Source: Stakelama sediminis (lineage in GTDB: Bacteria > Pseudomonadota > Alphaproteobacteria > Sphingomonadales > Sphingomonadaceae). Taken from it: a stretch of DNA of 64,000 nt. Below are positions 15,775 to 23,271 of the stretch, in pieces. Both the position numbers and the translations under genes were made by a program. How positions within the stretch are numbered: position 1 is the first letter of the stretch; each line of letters starts with the position of its first letter. The stretch covers positions 47,501 through 111,500 of the forward strand of contig NZ_JACIJI010000005.1 in the NCBI RefSeq assembly GCF_014199335.1, read 5' to 3'. The notes under the pieces were generated by a model. It saw only the letters and a program-made list of their open reading frames with translations. It searched no databases and was not told the origin of the DNA.

Positions 15775-15966
15775 TCAGACCATGGTGTCGGACGCACCGT
15801 CATCGGGGCTGATGCCGATTTCACAGACACGCGCCGAACGATTCCAGATGCCGCCTGCCGCTTCGCATTTGTGGATGAACACGGCGTCGGACCACCACAG
15901 CCAGAGCAGGGCGGCGGCCAGCACGGCGATGAGAATCAGCAGGATGCGGGTCAGGCGGGGATGCAT
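15775..15966 (-). CDS. Small single-pass membrane protein, first of an antisense pair
   Basis: A 63-residue protein. A hydrophobic helix RILLILIAVLAAALLWLWW near the N-terminus is followed by KCEAAGGIWNRSARVCEIG and an acidic tail. The paired-cysteine loop suggests an exported, disulfide-bonded domain. ATG at 15966 is preferred because it opens on the charged cap of the helix; a longer frame from 16017 would have no membrane logic. Both small genes are antisense to the GTA transcript, between portal and DUF6127. Function unknown. Confidence 0.6.
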   Translation of the reverse strand: MHPRLTRILLILIAVLAAALLWLWWSDAVFIHKCEAAGGIWNRSARVCEIGISPDDGASDTMV

Positions 15967-16016
15967 GTCCCGATGGGTAGGGACTCGCCCGCCGCACGAC
16001 AAGAAGGGAAAATGCA

Positions 16017-16325
16017 ATGAGCAACGGGCCGGTACTGGCGCAGTTGCTGGGGCAGGCGACCGGAGAGGGTGCCGACCTGGTGACGCTGCGCGCGATTGTC
16101 GAGGAAGCGGGAGAACTGGGCGCTTCGCGGGCGCTGAAGCGGATGGGGCTGGACGATGCCCATGCGGCCAAGGACGTGGCAGAACTGCGCGAATTGCTGA
16201 GCGCCTGGCGCGACGCGAAGAAATCGGCGTGGCGCGCGGTCGTCGGCTGGGTGGTGCGGCTGGGGCTGGCGCTGCTGCTGGTCGGGATCGCGGTGCGGCT
16301 GGGCTTTGCCGGGTGGGTGAAGTGA
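16017..16325 (+). CDS. DUF6127 family GTA-associated protein (g3.5-like)
   Basis: A 102-residue protein with a helical soluble N-terminal part (LVTLRAIVEEAGELGASRALKRMGLDDAHAAKDVAELRELLSAWRDAK) and one C-terminal membrane helix (VVRLGLALLLVGIAVRLGFAGWV). This arrangement, between portal and protease, fits the DUF6127 genes found at RcGTA g3.5. Its role in particle production is unproven. AGGGAAAATGCA precedes the ATG. The stop overlaps a GTG (16322) that is in frame with the protease. Confidence 0.75.
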   Translation: MSNGPVLAQLLGQATGEGADLVTLRAIVEEAGELGASRALKRMGLDDAHAAKDVAELRELLSAWRDAKKSAWRAVVGWVVRLGLALLLVGIAVRLGFAGWVK

Positions 16326-16390
16326 GCGGGGGGCAGGACGCCAGGGGCGGCCCATCGCCGCGTTGTGGTTGGGGTGGCCCCTCCCCCCAG

Positions 16391-16414
16391 CCCCCTCCCC
16401 GGTTGGGGAGGGGG
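16391..16414. repeat. REP-like palindrome 2 that contains the protease ribosome site
   Basis: CCCCCTCCCC-ggtt-GGGGAGGGGG is a perfect 10-bp stem. Its right arm (16405-16414) contains the GGAGG placed six bases before the GTG start at 16418, so the folded form would hide the ribosome site of the prohead protease. Confidence 0.7.
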
Positions 16415-16417
16415 AGT

Positions 16418-16804
16418 GTGGTGCGCTTTGCCGGCTATGCGGCGGTGTTCGATGTGGCTGATCGGGGCGGCGATGTCGTGCGTAAGGGGGCCTTTGCCGG
16501 GGCGCAGGCGGTGCCGCTGCTGTGGCAGCATGGCGGGCCGCCGGTGGGGCGGATCGAGGCGGTGGGCGAGGATGCACGGGGGCTGCGCGTGATCGGGCGA
16601 TTGGGCGATGCACGGCTGGCGGCGCTGGTCGCGGCGGGCGGAGTGACCGGGCTGTCCTTCGGATACCGCGTGCGCACGGCGCGGCGGGGGCGATTTCGCG
16701 AACTGACCGGACTGGAGCTGATAGAGGTCAGTCTGGTGGCGCAGCCGATGCAGCCGCTGGCGCGGGTGCATGCGGTGGAGACTTTGGTGGGAGAAAATGC
16801 ATGA
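16418..16804 (+). CDS. GTA/phage prohead protease, HK97 family (g4)
   Basis: A 128-residue serine protease of the U35 family. FAGYAAVFDVADRGGDVVRKGAF opens the fold, the histidine motif is LLWQHGGPPVGRI and the serine motif is GLSFGYRV. A final ELTGLELIEVSLVAQPMQP completes the core. It trims the capsid protein during head maturation. GTG at 16418 (or 16421) has a GGAGG at six to nine bases, supplied by the repeat. A GTG at 16322 overlapping the DUF6127 stop would add about 32 residues encoded by repeat sequence. The stop overlaps the capsid start as ATGA. Confidence 0.85.
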   Translation: MVRFAGYAAVFDVADRGGDVVRKGAFAGAQAVPLLWQHGGPPVGRIEAVGEDARGLRVIGRLGDARLAALVAAGGVTGLSFGYRVRTARRGRFRELTGLELIEVSLVAQPMQPLARVHAVETLVGENA

Positions 16805-17859
16805 CGGTTGAAACGAAAACGGACACGCTGGAAGCAAGCTTCGACGGCGTGGAACAGGCGGGTGTGCCGGGTGCACGCCCGATGCTGATGGGGGGTGACG
16901 GTGCCGTTGCGGGCGGCTTTGCGGCGTTCGTGCGGTCGGGCAGCACGGTCGAGATGAAGGCGATGTCGGGCGTGACGGGCGCCGAGGGCGGCTATGCCGT
17001 GCCGCAGGAAATCGACGCGATGATCGATGCGACTCTGGCGAGCGTGTCGCCGATCCGCGCGATCGCCAACGTCGTGAAAGTGGGATCGGCGGGCTATCGC
17101 AAGCTGGTGACGAGTGGCGGCACGCCGTCGGGCTGGACCGGCGAAACCGATGCGCGGCCCGAAACCGATACGCCGATGTTCAACGAAATCGCGCCGCCGA
17201 TGGGCGAACTCTATGCCAATCCGGCGGCGAGCCAGGCGATGCTCGACGATGCGAGCTTCGATGTCGAAAGCTGGCTGGCCGATGAGATTGCGCGCGAATT
17301 CGCCCGTGCCGAGGGCGCTGCGTTTGTCGGCGGTAGCGGGGTCAATCGGCCCAAGGGCTTTCTGGCCGCGCCGGTAAGTGCGGTGGACGATGCCGCGCGC
17401 CCGTTCGGCACGCTGCAATATCTGGCGAGCGGGGCGGATGGTGCGTTTGCCGCCAATCCGGGCGAAACGCTGATCGATCTGGTGCAGAGCCTGCGCGCGC
17501 CATACCGGCAGGGCGCGTCGTTCGTGATGAACGCAGCGACGATGGCGGCGGTGCGCAAGATCAAGGACGGCGACGGCGCGTTCCTGTGGCAGCCTTCGCT
17601 GGCGGCGGGGCAGCCGGCGACGTTGCTCGGCTATCCGGTGGTCGAGGCCGAGGATATGCCGGACATTGCGGCGAATTCGCTGTCCATCGCGTTCGGTAAT
17701 TTCAAGGCGGGCTATCTGATCGCCGAACGCAGCGCGACGCAGGTGCTGCGCGATCCGTACAGCAACAAACCGTTCGTGCATTTCTATGCCACCAAGCGCG
17801 TCGGCGGGATGGTGAGCAATTCGGAAGCGATCAAGCTGCTGAAATTCGCTGCCGCCTGA
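16801..17859 (+). CDS. GTA/phage major capsid protein, HK97 family (g5)
   Basis: A 352-residue HK97-fold capsid protein: GGYAVPQEIDAMIDATLASVSPIRAIANVV (about residues 60-90), GWTGETDARPET, ELYANPAASQAMLDDASFDVESWLADEIAREFARAEG, and the C-terminal LLGYPVVEAEDMPDI with GNFKAGYLIAERSATQVLRDPYS. The N-terminal ~45 residues are a likely delta domain removed by the protease. It forms the GTA head shell. ATG at 16801 overlaps the protease stop, so the two are translationally coupled. Confidence 0.92.
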   Translation: MTVETKTDTLEASFDGVEQAGVPGARPMLMGGDGAVAGGFAAFVRSGSTVEMKAMSGVTGAEGGYAVPQEIDAMIDATLASVSPIRAIANVVKVGSAGYRKLVTSGGTPSGWTGETDARPETDTPMFNEIAPPMGELYANPAASQAMLDDASFDVESWLADEIAREFARAEGAAFVGGSGVNRPKGFLAAPVSAVDDAARPFGTLQYLASGADGAFAANPGETLIDLVQSLRAPYRQGASFVMNAATMAAVRKIKDGDGAFLWQPSLAAGQPATLLGYPVVEAEDMPDIAANSLSIAFGNFKAGYLIAERSATQVLRDPYSNKPFVHFYATKRVGGMVSNSEAIKLLKFAAA

Positions 17860-17879
17860 GCGGGGTGAAGGGAGGGGAG

Positions 17880-17985
17880 AGCCGTCCCGGCGAGATGCCG
17901 GGGCGGCGGTTCGGGCCATTGCATGAGCCGGGACACCCCTCCGTCTGGCCTTTGGCCAGCCACCTCTCCTGCAAGGGGAGGATTT
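17880..17985. repeat. REP-like palindromic repeats 3 after capsid
   Basis: CTGGCC-ttt-GGCCAG (17945-17959) and CCTCTCC-tgcaa-GGGGAGG (17963-17981) sit in the 147-base gap between capsid and g6. The second hairpin has the same arms as repeat 4 at 20196. Confidence 0.6.
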
Positions 17986-18006
17986 TGATGGGTTTGGGAG
18001 ATTGCC

Positions 18007-18558
18007 ATGCAACCGGGCTTTCCAGCGGCGGTGATCGCGGACGCGCGCGATGCGGCCAAGGCGCTGATGCGCAGCGGTGCGAGCGATGAGGATGCGCTGA
18101 TCGGCGATTTTGCCGCGACCGCGCTGGCGCTGGCCGAACAATTTACCGCGACGGCGCTGATCGCGCGCGGGTTTGAAGCAATGTTGCCGGTGTCGGGCAT
18201 GTGGCAGGCACTGGATGCGCAGCCCGTCACCGCGATTACGGGAGTTATGGGCGTTCCGGCGGAGGATGCGGCCTTTGTGTTGCCGGTGACGGACTATGCG
18301 GTCGATATCGCCGCCGAAGGGACGGGCTGGGTCCGTGTGCTGCACCCCGGTGCGGCAGGCAGGGTGCGCGTGCAGTTCAATGCAGGGCTGGCGCCGGACT
18401 GGAGCGGATTGCCCGCACCGGTGGCGCAGGGCGTGGCGGTGCTGATCGCGCATCTGTTCGAGGGGCAAGGGACGCGCGAGCCGGTGCCTGCCGCCGTCAC
18501 CGCGCTGTGGCGTCCGTTCCGGCGGATGCGGATGGCGCGCGCGGAGTATCGGGCATGA
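18007..18558 (+). CDS. GTA head-tail connector protein (g6)
   Basis: A 183-residue protein in the position of RcGTA g6, the gp6-like adaptor that binds the portal ring. Visible features are an N-terminal helical part (AKALMRSGASDEDALIGDFAATALALAEQFTA) and a beta-rich centre (TDYAVDIAAEGTGWVRVLHPGAAGRVRVQFNAGL). A C-terminal basic tail follows (RPFRRMRMARAEYRA). GGGAG lies seven bases before the ATG. The stop overlaps the next start (ATGA). The call rests on order and general fold pattern. Confidence 0.75.
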   Translation: MQPGFPAAVIADARDAAKALMRSGASDEDALIGDFAATALALAEQFTATALIARGFEAMLPVSGMWQALDAQPVTAITGVMGVPAEDAAFVLPVTDYAVDIAAEGTGWVRVLHPGAAGRVRVQFNAGLAPDWSGLPAPVAQGVAVLIAHLFEGQGTREPVPAAVTALWRPFRRMRMARAEYRA

Positions 18559-18779
18559 TGGCGGCGCTGGAGACGCGTGCGCGGCATCTGGCCGAAGCTC
18601 GCGCGATTGCGGTGCGCGATACGCTGATCGTGCGGATCGGGGAGGCTGCGCCGGGGGTGCGGGTGTCGGCCGGAGATACGGCCGACGGCGCGCCCGCCGT
18701 GATGCTGGCGGGGCGGGGATTGCGCGCGCGACTGGCGCTTGACCCGGCGCTGCGCTGGATCGGGGGAATGATGCCATGA
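18555..18779 (+). CDS. Small GTA head-closure region protein (g7 position)
   Basis: A 74-residue protein in the place of RcGTA g7, between the connector and the tail terminator. An N-terminal helix (ETRARHLAEARAIAVRDTLI) is followed by a beta-rich segment (RVSAGDTADGAPAVMLAGRGLRARLAL). It begins and ends with ATGA overlaps to its neighbours. It is likely a stopper or adaptor subunit of the head-tail joint. Sequence alone would not identify it. Confidence 0.65.
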   Translation: MMAALETRARHLAEARAIAVRDTLIVRIGEAAPGVRVSAGDTADGAPAVMLAGRGLRARLALDPALRWIGGMMP

Positions 18780-19177
18780 GCGCGGGGGCAGTGGTGCAGG
18801 CGGCGCTGGTCGCGGCTCTGCGGGCAGACGGCGATGTGACGGGCGCGGTGACGGCGGTGTTCGATGCGCCGCCGGTGCGGTCGGCGCGGCCCTGGCTGAT
18901 GGTCGAGGAGCCGGTGCTGACCCCCTGGGGCACCAAGGATGCCGAAGGGTGGGAAGCGCGGATTTCTATGTTGGCCGAGGATGAAGGCGAACGGCCGCTG
19001 CGGCTGCGCAGGCTGGTCGAGACCGTGGGCGCGGCGGTGGAGGGGGTGCCGGGCGACTTGGGCGAAGGCTGGCGGCTGGTGACGCTGGCGGTGCTGCGCA
19101 GCCGGATTGTGCGGGCGGGGTCGCAGCGCTGGACGGCGGTGATTGAACTGCGCGCGCGGATGCTGCGGGTGGATTGA
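18776..19177 (+). CDS. GTA tail terminator, DUF3168 family (g8)
   Basis: A 133-residue protein with the DUF3168 layout: an N-terminal helix AVVQAALVAALRADGDVTGAV, then FDAPPVRSARPWLMVEEPV, WEARISMLAEDEG and a C-terminal strand WTAVIELRARMLRVD. DUF3168 proteins cap the tail tube and join it to the head. ATG overlaps the preceding stop. Confidence 0.8.
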   Translation: MSAGAVVQAALVAALRADGDVTGAVTAVFDAPPVRSARPWLMVEEPVLTPWGTKDAEGWEARISMLAEDEGERPLRLRRLVETVGAAVEGVPGDLGEGWRLVTLAVLRSRIVRAGSQRWTAVIELRARMLRVD

Positions 19178-19244
19178 TTCTTTACGGCACCGGACGCGCG
19201 GGAAGCGGGACGGTGCCGAAACAAAATAAGCGGGAGAATTCGAA

Positions 19245-19652
19245 ATGGCGGCGGAGAAGGGAAGCGCGTTCCTGTTGAAAGTGGGCGATGGCGGCGATCC
19301 GGTGGCGTTCACCACCGTGGCCGGGCTGCGCACCACGCAGCTTTCGGTGAACGGTGAAATGGTGGCGATCACGTCGAAGGACTCGGGCGGCTGGCGCGAA
19401 TTGCTGTCGGGTGCGGGCGTGCGGTCGGTGAGTGTGTCGGGGGCGGGTATCTTTACCGGATCGGCAGCGGAGGCGCGGGTGAAGAGCAATGCGCTTTCGG
19501 GCGTGCTCGATGATTACCGGCTGAGTTTCGAGGGCGGTGAGACGATGACGGGTCGGTTCCTTGTGACGAAGCTCGACTATGCAGGGGATTATAATGGCGA
19601 GCGGAATTATACACTGAGCCTGGAAAGCAGCGGGGCGGTCGTAAGCGCATAA
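19245..19652 (+). CDS. GTA major tail (tube) protein, TP901-1 family (g9)
   Basis: A 135-residue tube protein: GSAFLLKVGDGG...FTTVAGLRTTQLSVNGEMVAITSKDSGGWRELLSGAG is the signature start of the TP901-1/GTA major tail family. FTGSAAEARVKSNALSG and LVTKLDYAGDYNGERNYTLSLESSG follow. Hexamers stack to form the non-contractile tail. GGGAGAATTCGAA precedes the ATG. The 177 bases after it hold repeat copy C and then g10. Confidence 0.88.
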   Translation: MAAEKGSAFLLKVGDGGDPVAFTTVAGLRTTQLSVNGEMVAITSKDSGGWRELLSGAGVRSVSVSGAGIFTGSAAEARVKSNALSGVLDDYRLSFEGGETMTGRFLVTKLDYAGDYNGERNYTLSLESSGAVVSA

Positions 19653-19654
19653 TC

Positions 19655-19790
19655 CGCAACGACCTTCGGTCCGGGCCGGGCTGCAAACGGCACTGATCTG
19701 CGCTTCCGGTGCTCACGACCCTTAAGGTCGCTGCGCGCCGGTTCTCGACCAGCACCATTTTCGCCACGGCCAGAACCGAAATCCGTTGCG
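19655..19790. repeat. Dispersed repeat, copy C (diverged subfamily, covarying hairpin)
   Basis: The core TTCCGGTGCTCACG...CGCTGCGCGCCGG matches the repeats at 10058 and 31525. The inner stem is CGACC-cttaa-GGTCG instead of CGTAC/GTACG, so two base pairs have changed on both sides. The ends CGCAACGACCTTCGGTCC and GAACCGAAATCCGTTGCG are inverted with four mismatches. It fills most of the gap between g9 and g10. Confidence 0.75.
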
Positions 19791-19829
19791 TATGTGGTTT
19801 GAAATCTACCTTGAATTGGAGAACTGCCG

Positions 19830-20144
19830 ATGGAGGACGGAGCGAACGCGGTGCGTGGGGAGGCGGCGTTGCGGGTGGGGGGCGTGACGCTGGTGCTACG
19901 GCCCAGCTTTGCGGCGCTGGTGGCGGCGGAAGGCGAGCTGGGGCCGCTGTTCGCGCTGGTCGAACGCGCGGCGGCGGGAAAGCTGGCGCTGAGCGAGATG
20001 GTGGCGCTGTTCTGGCATTGTTTGCGCGAGCGGCCCGACGGGATGATGCGCGAGGATTTTGCCGAAGGCGTGACGGCGGGCGGGCTGGCGGCGGCGACGC
20101 CCGCGCTGAAAGGGCTGCTGGGGCAGATATTGGCGGGGCGGTAG
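19830..20144 (+). CDS. GTA tail-assembly protein, gp10 family
   Basis: A 104-residue protein of the gene transfer agent gp10 family: GEAALRVGGVTLVLRPSFAALVAAEGELGPLFALVERAAAGKLALSEMVALFWHCLRE, followed by an alanine- and glycine-rich end (TPALKGLLGQILAGR). It is thought to work like the first tail chaperone of siphophages. The ATG at 19830 follows a weak AGAACTGCCG context. The next gene encodes the second chaperone-like protein. Confidence 0.82.
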   Translation: MEDGANAVRGEAALRVGGVTLVLRPSFAALVAAEGELGPLFALVERAAAGKLALSEMVALFWHCLRERPDGMMREDFAEGVTAGGLAAATPALKGLLGQILAGR

Positions 20145-20161
20145 GCAATGGTGGCGTGTGG

Positions 20162-20214
20162 GGTGGCCCCCCTCCACCATACTTCGCATGGTCTCCCTCC
20201 CCGTGCCGGGGAGG
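20162..20214. repeat. REP-like palindrome 4 next to the tail-chaperone start
   Basis: ACCAT-acttcgc-ATGGT is followed by CCTCCCC-gtgcc-GGGGAGG (20196-20214). The right arm GGGGAGG lies eight bases before a GTG start at 20223, so this palindrome also overlaps a ribosome site. Confidence 0.65.
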
Positions 20215-20222
20215 AATTTGGG

Positions 20223-20405
20223 GTGTGTGCGGGGCGGCTGGCCGGGCTGGCGGGGTTGTGGTTCGGCTGGTCGCCGGAAGCGTTCTGGCGCGCGACACCG
20301 GCGGAACTGGCGGTGCTGGTGCAGGCGATGGCCGGGGACGGTGCGGCGGACGGCGTGGACCGGGCGACGGTTGCGCGGCTGATGGAGAATTTTCCCGATG
20401 GATGA
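20223..20405 (+). CDS. GTA phage tail assembly chaperone, rcc01693-like
   Basis: A 60-residue protein: AGRLAGLAGLWFGWSPEAFWRATPAELAVLVQAMAG is the hallmark of the small tail assembly chaperone next to GTA gp10 (FGWxPxxFWxATPxEL). GTG at 20223 has GGAGG at nine bases inside the palindrome. An ATG at 20148 would prefix 25 residues translated from repeat sequence and is less likely. The stop overlaps the tape-measure start by eight bases. Confidence 0.78.
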   Translation: MCAGRLAGLAGLWFGWSPEAFWRATPAELAVLVQAMAGDGAADGVDRATVARLMENFPDG

Positions 20406-20970
20406 GGAAATCGAAACGCTGCTGGTCAGCGTGCGGGCGGATACGCGTGCCTTTGCCCGCGATGTCGATACGATGCGGCAGCAACTGGACGGACCGTTTG
20501 CGGCGGGCGTCAGTCGTGCGGGGCGGTCGGTCGAAAGCGCGCTGGCGAAAGCGGTGCGTACCGGCAAGCTGGGCTTTCAGGATCTGGAGCGGGTGGCGAC
20601 CGGGATGCTCGATTCGATTGCGGCGAACGCGCTGCATTCGGGGCTGGAATCGCTGTTCGGCGGGCAGGGCGGGGCGGCGACGGGGTTGCTGGGGTCGCTG
20701 ATCGGTGCGCTGAGCGGATTGCCGGGGCGCGCGACCGGCGGGCCGGTCAGCCCGAACCGCCCCTATTGGGTGGGCGAGCGCGGGCCGGAACTGTTCGTGC
20801 CGACAACCAGCGGCAGCGTGGCCGCACCGCAGGCGTCGGCGTCGGCGTCGAAGGATGTGCGGGTGGCGATCACGATCAACAGCCCCGGCAGCGATCAGCC
20901 GCGTGCCCTGGCGCAGTCGAGCCGTCAGGTCGCGCGCGCGGTAAAGGCGGCGCTGGCGGGGGTGGACTGA
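20398..20970 (+). CDS. GTA tape measure-like tail protein (g11)
   Basis: A 190-residue protein in the position of the RcGTA tape measure, whose short length suits the short GTA tail. The N-terminal part is helical (LLVSVRADTRAFARDVDTMRQQLDGPF), a glycine-rich middle follows (LFGGQGGAATGLLGSLIGALSG), and then GRATGGPVSPNRPYWVGERGPELFVPTTSG, the common tape-measure C-terminal motif. The final helix SDQPRALAQSSRQVARAVKAAL ends the protein. The stop overlaps the next ATG. Confidence 0.82.
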   Translation: MDEEIETLLVSVRADTRAFARDVDTMRQQLDGPFAAGVSRAGRSVESALAKAVRTGKLGFQDLERVATGMLDSIAANALHSGLESLFGGQGGAATGLLGSLIGALSGLPGRATGGPVSPNRPYWVGERGPELFVPTTSGSVAAPQASASASKDVRVAITINSPGSDQPRALAQSSRQVARAVKAALAGVD

Positions 20971-23267
20971 TGGGCTATGTGCTGCATTCCGCGCGTGGGC
21001 ATCAGGACAGGGATGTGATTTCGCGGTTCGATCCGCGGTTTTGGACGGTCAATTTCCCGCGTCCGATGATGGCGGCGGTGACGACGACCGCGCCCGATGC
21101 GCTGCGCGTCGATGGCGTCTTTTATCGCGCCGACGATCTGGCCGGGCTGATCTGGGAAGCGGAGGATCGCTATGACCATCCGCTGCTGGCCTATACCACC
21201 GACCGGGACTTTCGCGGGTGCAGGCTGTCGTTTCGCTGGCGGTCGTCGGGGGTGCTGGCGCTGGATGTGGTCAACGGGCCGGTACTGACCATCGAGGGGC
21301 GGGATGCGGAGGGTAAGGCGCGGTCCTGGTATGTGCGGCTGTGGAATTATGCCGAGGGGACGCCTGAGGATGCGGTCGTCAGCATCGACTTTGCGCAAGT
21401 GGATGGCGGGTTCCTGCTGCCGGGTGAGGCCGATCCGGTGTTTGCGGGCGATATCGACCGGATGTTCGTGTCGCTGGCGCCGTCAGGCTATACGGGTGAG
21501 GATGCCGATCTGGCCGCGCCGGTCGAGGGGTGGGCCGAAATGTCGGCCATCCGGTGCGAGGGGCCGGGGTCGGTGCTCGATATCGGCGCGGTGGTGGTGC
21601 CCGAACATGGGCTGTCGATCGCGAGCGGCTATGACGACAGCTATAATCTGACGCCTGCGCGGTTGCTGCGCAATGCGCTGCATCTCGGCTATCGCGGGGA
21701 CATCGTCCATTATGTCGGGATGAGCCATTATTTCCGGCTCGAAGCCAATTCGGGCGGCTTTTATGTCAGCCTGAACGGCGGTGTGCTGAACGCGGCGTGC
21801 GCGGCCTGGCACAGGGATTTCGCCGGGCGGGCCAAGGCGCTTGGGTTCGGGGTGATCTGGTCGCTGTCCTATGAACTCTTCGACCAGCATTGTTGGGGCG
21901 ACTGGAAGCAGCGCGCCTTTGACGGATCGCCGGGGCTGACGGGATGGGAACCGCCCTCGGCGCTGCTGTCACCAGCGCATGACGGAGCGATGGGATATTT
22001 GCGGCAGGTGGCGCAGGCCTTTGTCGCCATTGCGGGCGCGGCGGGGCTGGCAGTGCAGTTCCAGATCGGCGAGCCCTGGTGGTGGGTGATGCCCGATGGG
22101 CGGCCCTGCCTGTACGATGCGGCGGCGAAAGCGGCGTTCGGGGGCGATCCGGTGGAGATTGCGAGCGTGCGCGAGCCGCTGGATAATGACCAGCTTGCGC
22201 TGCTGGATCAGGCGGGCGCGATGCTGGCGGCATCGACGCTGGCGCTGCGCGATGCCGTGCGGGATGTGGCGGGCGAGGCGGTGGTGATGCTGCTGGCCTA
22301 TCTGCCGACGGTACTCGACCCGGCGGCGCCGGAACTGAAGCGGGCGAATATGCCGGTCGGCTGGGCGCGGCCTGCCTTCGATATCCTGCAACTGGAAGAT
22401 TATGACTGGGCGGCGAGCGGCAATGTCGCGGCGACCGCGCGCGGCGTAGCGGCAGCGCAAGTGCGGCTGGGCTATCCGGTCGGTGCGCAGCACTATTTCG
22501 CGGGCTTCGTGCTGAAACCGGAGGATGCAGCCGAATGGCGCGCCATCGATGCGGCGGCCGATGCTGCGCGGGCGCGCGGGGTGGCGGAGACGTTCGTCTG
22601 GGCGCTGCCGCAGGTGTTGCGCGACGGATATGTGCATTTCGATGAGGAGAGCGATGTGCAGGCGTTCGATGATGTGCTGTTTCCCGTGGCGCTGGGGCGT
22701 GAAGCGGAAGTCGCGCCGGAAGTGTCCACCGCGATCGTGACGAGTGCGGGCGGGCATGAGACGCGCAATGCCGACTGGGCGGCGGCGCGCACGCGATACG
22801 ATGTCGGGCCGGGGGTGCGGTCGGAAGCGGATATTGCCGCGCTGCTGGCATTCTTTCGCGCGCGGATGGGACCGGCGCGTGGGTTTCGGCTGCGCGACCC
22901 GTTCGACAGTGCGTCGGGCGCAGGGGATGCGGTCGCTCCCGGCGATCAACTGCTGGGGACGGGCGATGGCACCACGGTCAGCTTTGCGCTGGTCAAGGCT
23001 TATGGTGAAAGCGCGCGGCGGATCACCCGGCCGGTGGCGGGCAGCGTGCGGGTGGCGGTGGATGGTGTCGAGACGCAAGGCTTCACGCTGGAGCCGGGCG
23101 GGCAACTGGTGTTCGATAATGCACCTGCCGAGGGCACGCGGGTGACGGCGGGGTTCCGCTTCGACGTGCCGGTGCGCTTTGCCGAGGACCGGCTGAGCGT
23201 CAATCGCGCGACCTTTATGGCGGGGGCCGCGCCCAGCGTACCGCTGATCGAACTGCGCGAGGATTGA
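20970..23267 (+). CDS. GTA distal tail protein: large N-terminal domain fused to DUF2460 (g12)
   Basis: A 765-residue protein. Roughly residues 560-765 (STAIVTSAGGHETRNADWAAARTRYDVG onwards, with RARMGPARGFRLRDPFD) are DUF2460, the usual full length of RcGTA g12. In front lie about 550 residues. The first ~200 resemble a beta-rich tail domain. The next ~300 (SGYDDSYNLTPARLLRNAL, GVIWSLSYELFD, QIGEPWWWVMPDGRPC, FDILQLEDYDW) look like an alternating barrel, perhaps hydrolase-like with conserved acidic and tryptophan positions. It probably sits at the tail tip and touches the recipient cell surface. The fusion is the notable point. Confidence 0.75.
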   Translation: MGYVLHSARGHQDRDVISRFDPRFWTVNFPRPMMAAVTTTAPDALRVDGVFYRADDLAGLIWEAEDRYDHPLLAYTTDRDFRGCRLSFRWRSSGVLALDVVNGPVLTIEGRDAEGKARSWYVRLWNYAEGTPEDAVVSIDFAQVDGGFLLPGEADPVFAGDIDRMFVSLAPSGYTGEDADLAAPVEGWAEMSAIRCEGPGSVLDIGAVVVPEHGLSIASGYDDSYNLTPARLLRNALHLGYRGDIVHYVGMSHYFRLEANSGGFYVSLNGGVLNAACAAWHRDFAGRAKALGFGVIWSLSYELFDQHCWGDWKQRAFDGSPGLTGWEPPSALLSPAHDGAMGYLRQVAQAFVAIAGAAGLAVQFQIGEPWWWVMPDGRPCLYDAAAKAAFGGDPVEIASVREPLDNDQLALLDQAGAMLAASTLALRDAVRDVAGEAVVMLLAYLPTVLDPAAPELKRANMPVGWARPAFDILQLEDYDWAASGNVAATARGVAAAQVRLGYPVGAQHYFAGFVLKPEDAAEWRAIDAAADAARARGVAETFVWALPQVLRDGYVHFDEESDVQAFDDVLFPVALGREAEVAPEVSTAIVTSAGGHETRNADWAAARTRYDVGPGVRSEADIAALLAFFRARMGPARGFRLRDPFDSASGAGDAVAPGDQLLGTGDGTTVSFALVKAYGESARRITRPVAGSVRVAVDGVETQGFTLEPGGQLVFDNAPAEGTRVTAGFRFDVPVRFAEDRLSVNRATFMAGAAPSVPLIELRED

Positions 23268-23271
23268 GGGC

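Noticed and set aside
16322..16417. Start of the prohead protease at GTG 16322
   Set aside because: It would translate the palindromic repeat as the N-terminus; the GTG at 16418 has a far better ribosome site. The coupling overlap with DUF6127 keeps it as an alternative.
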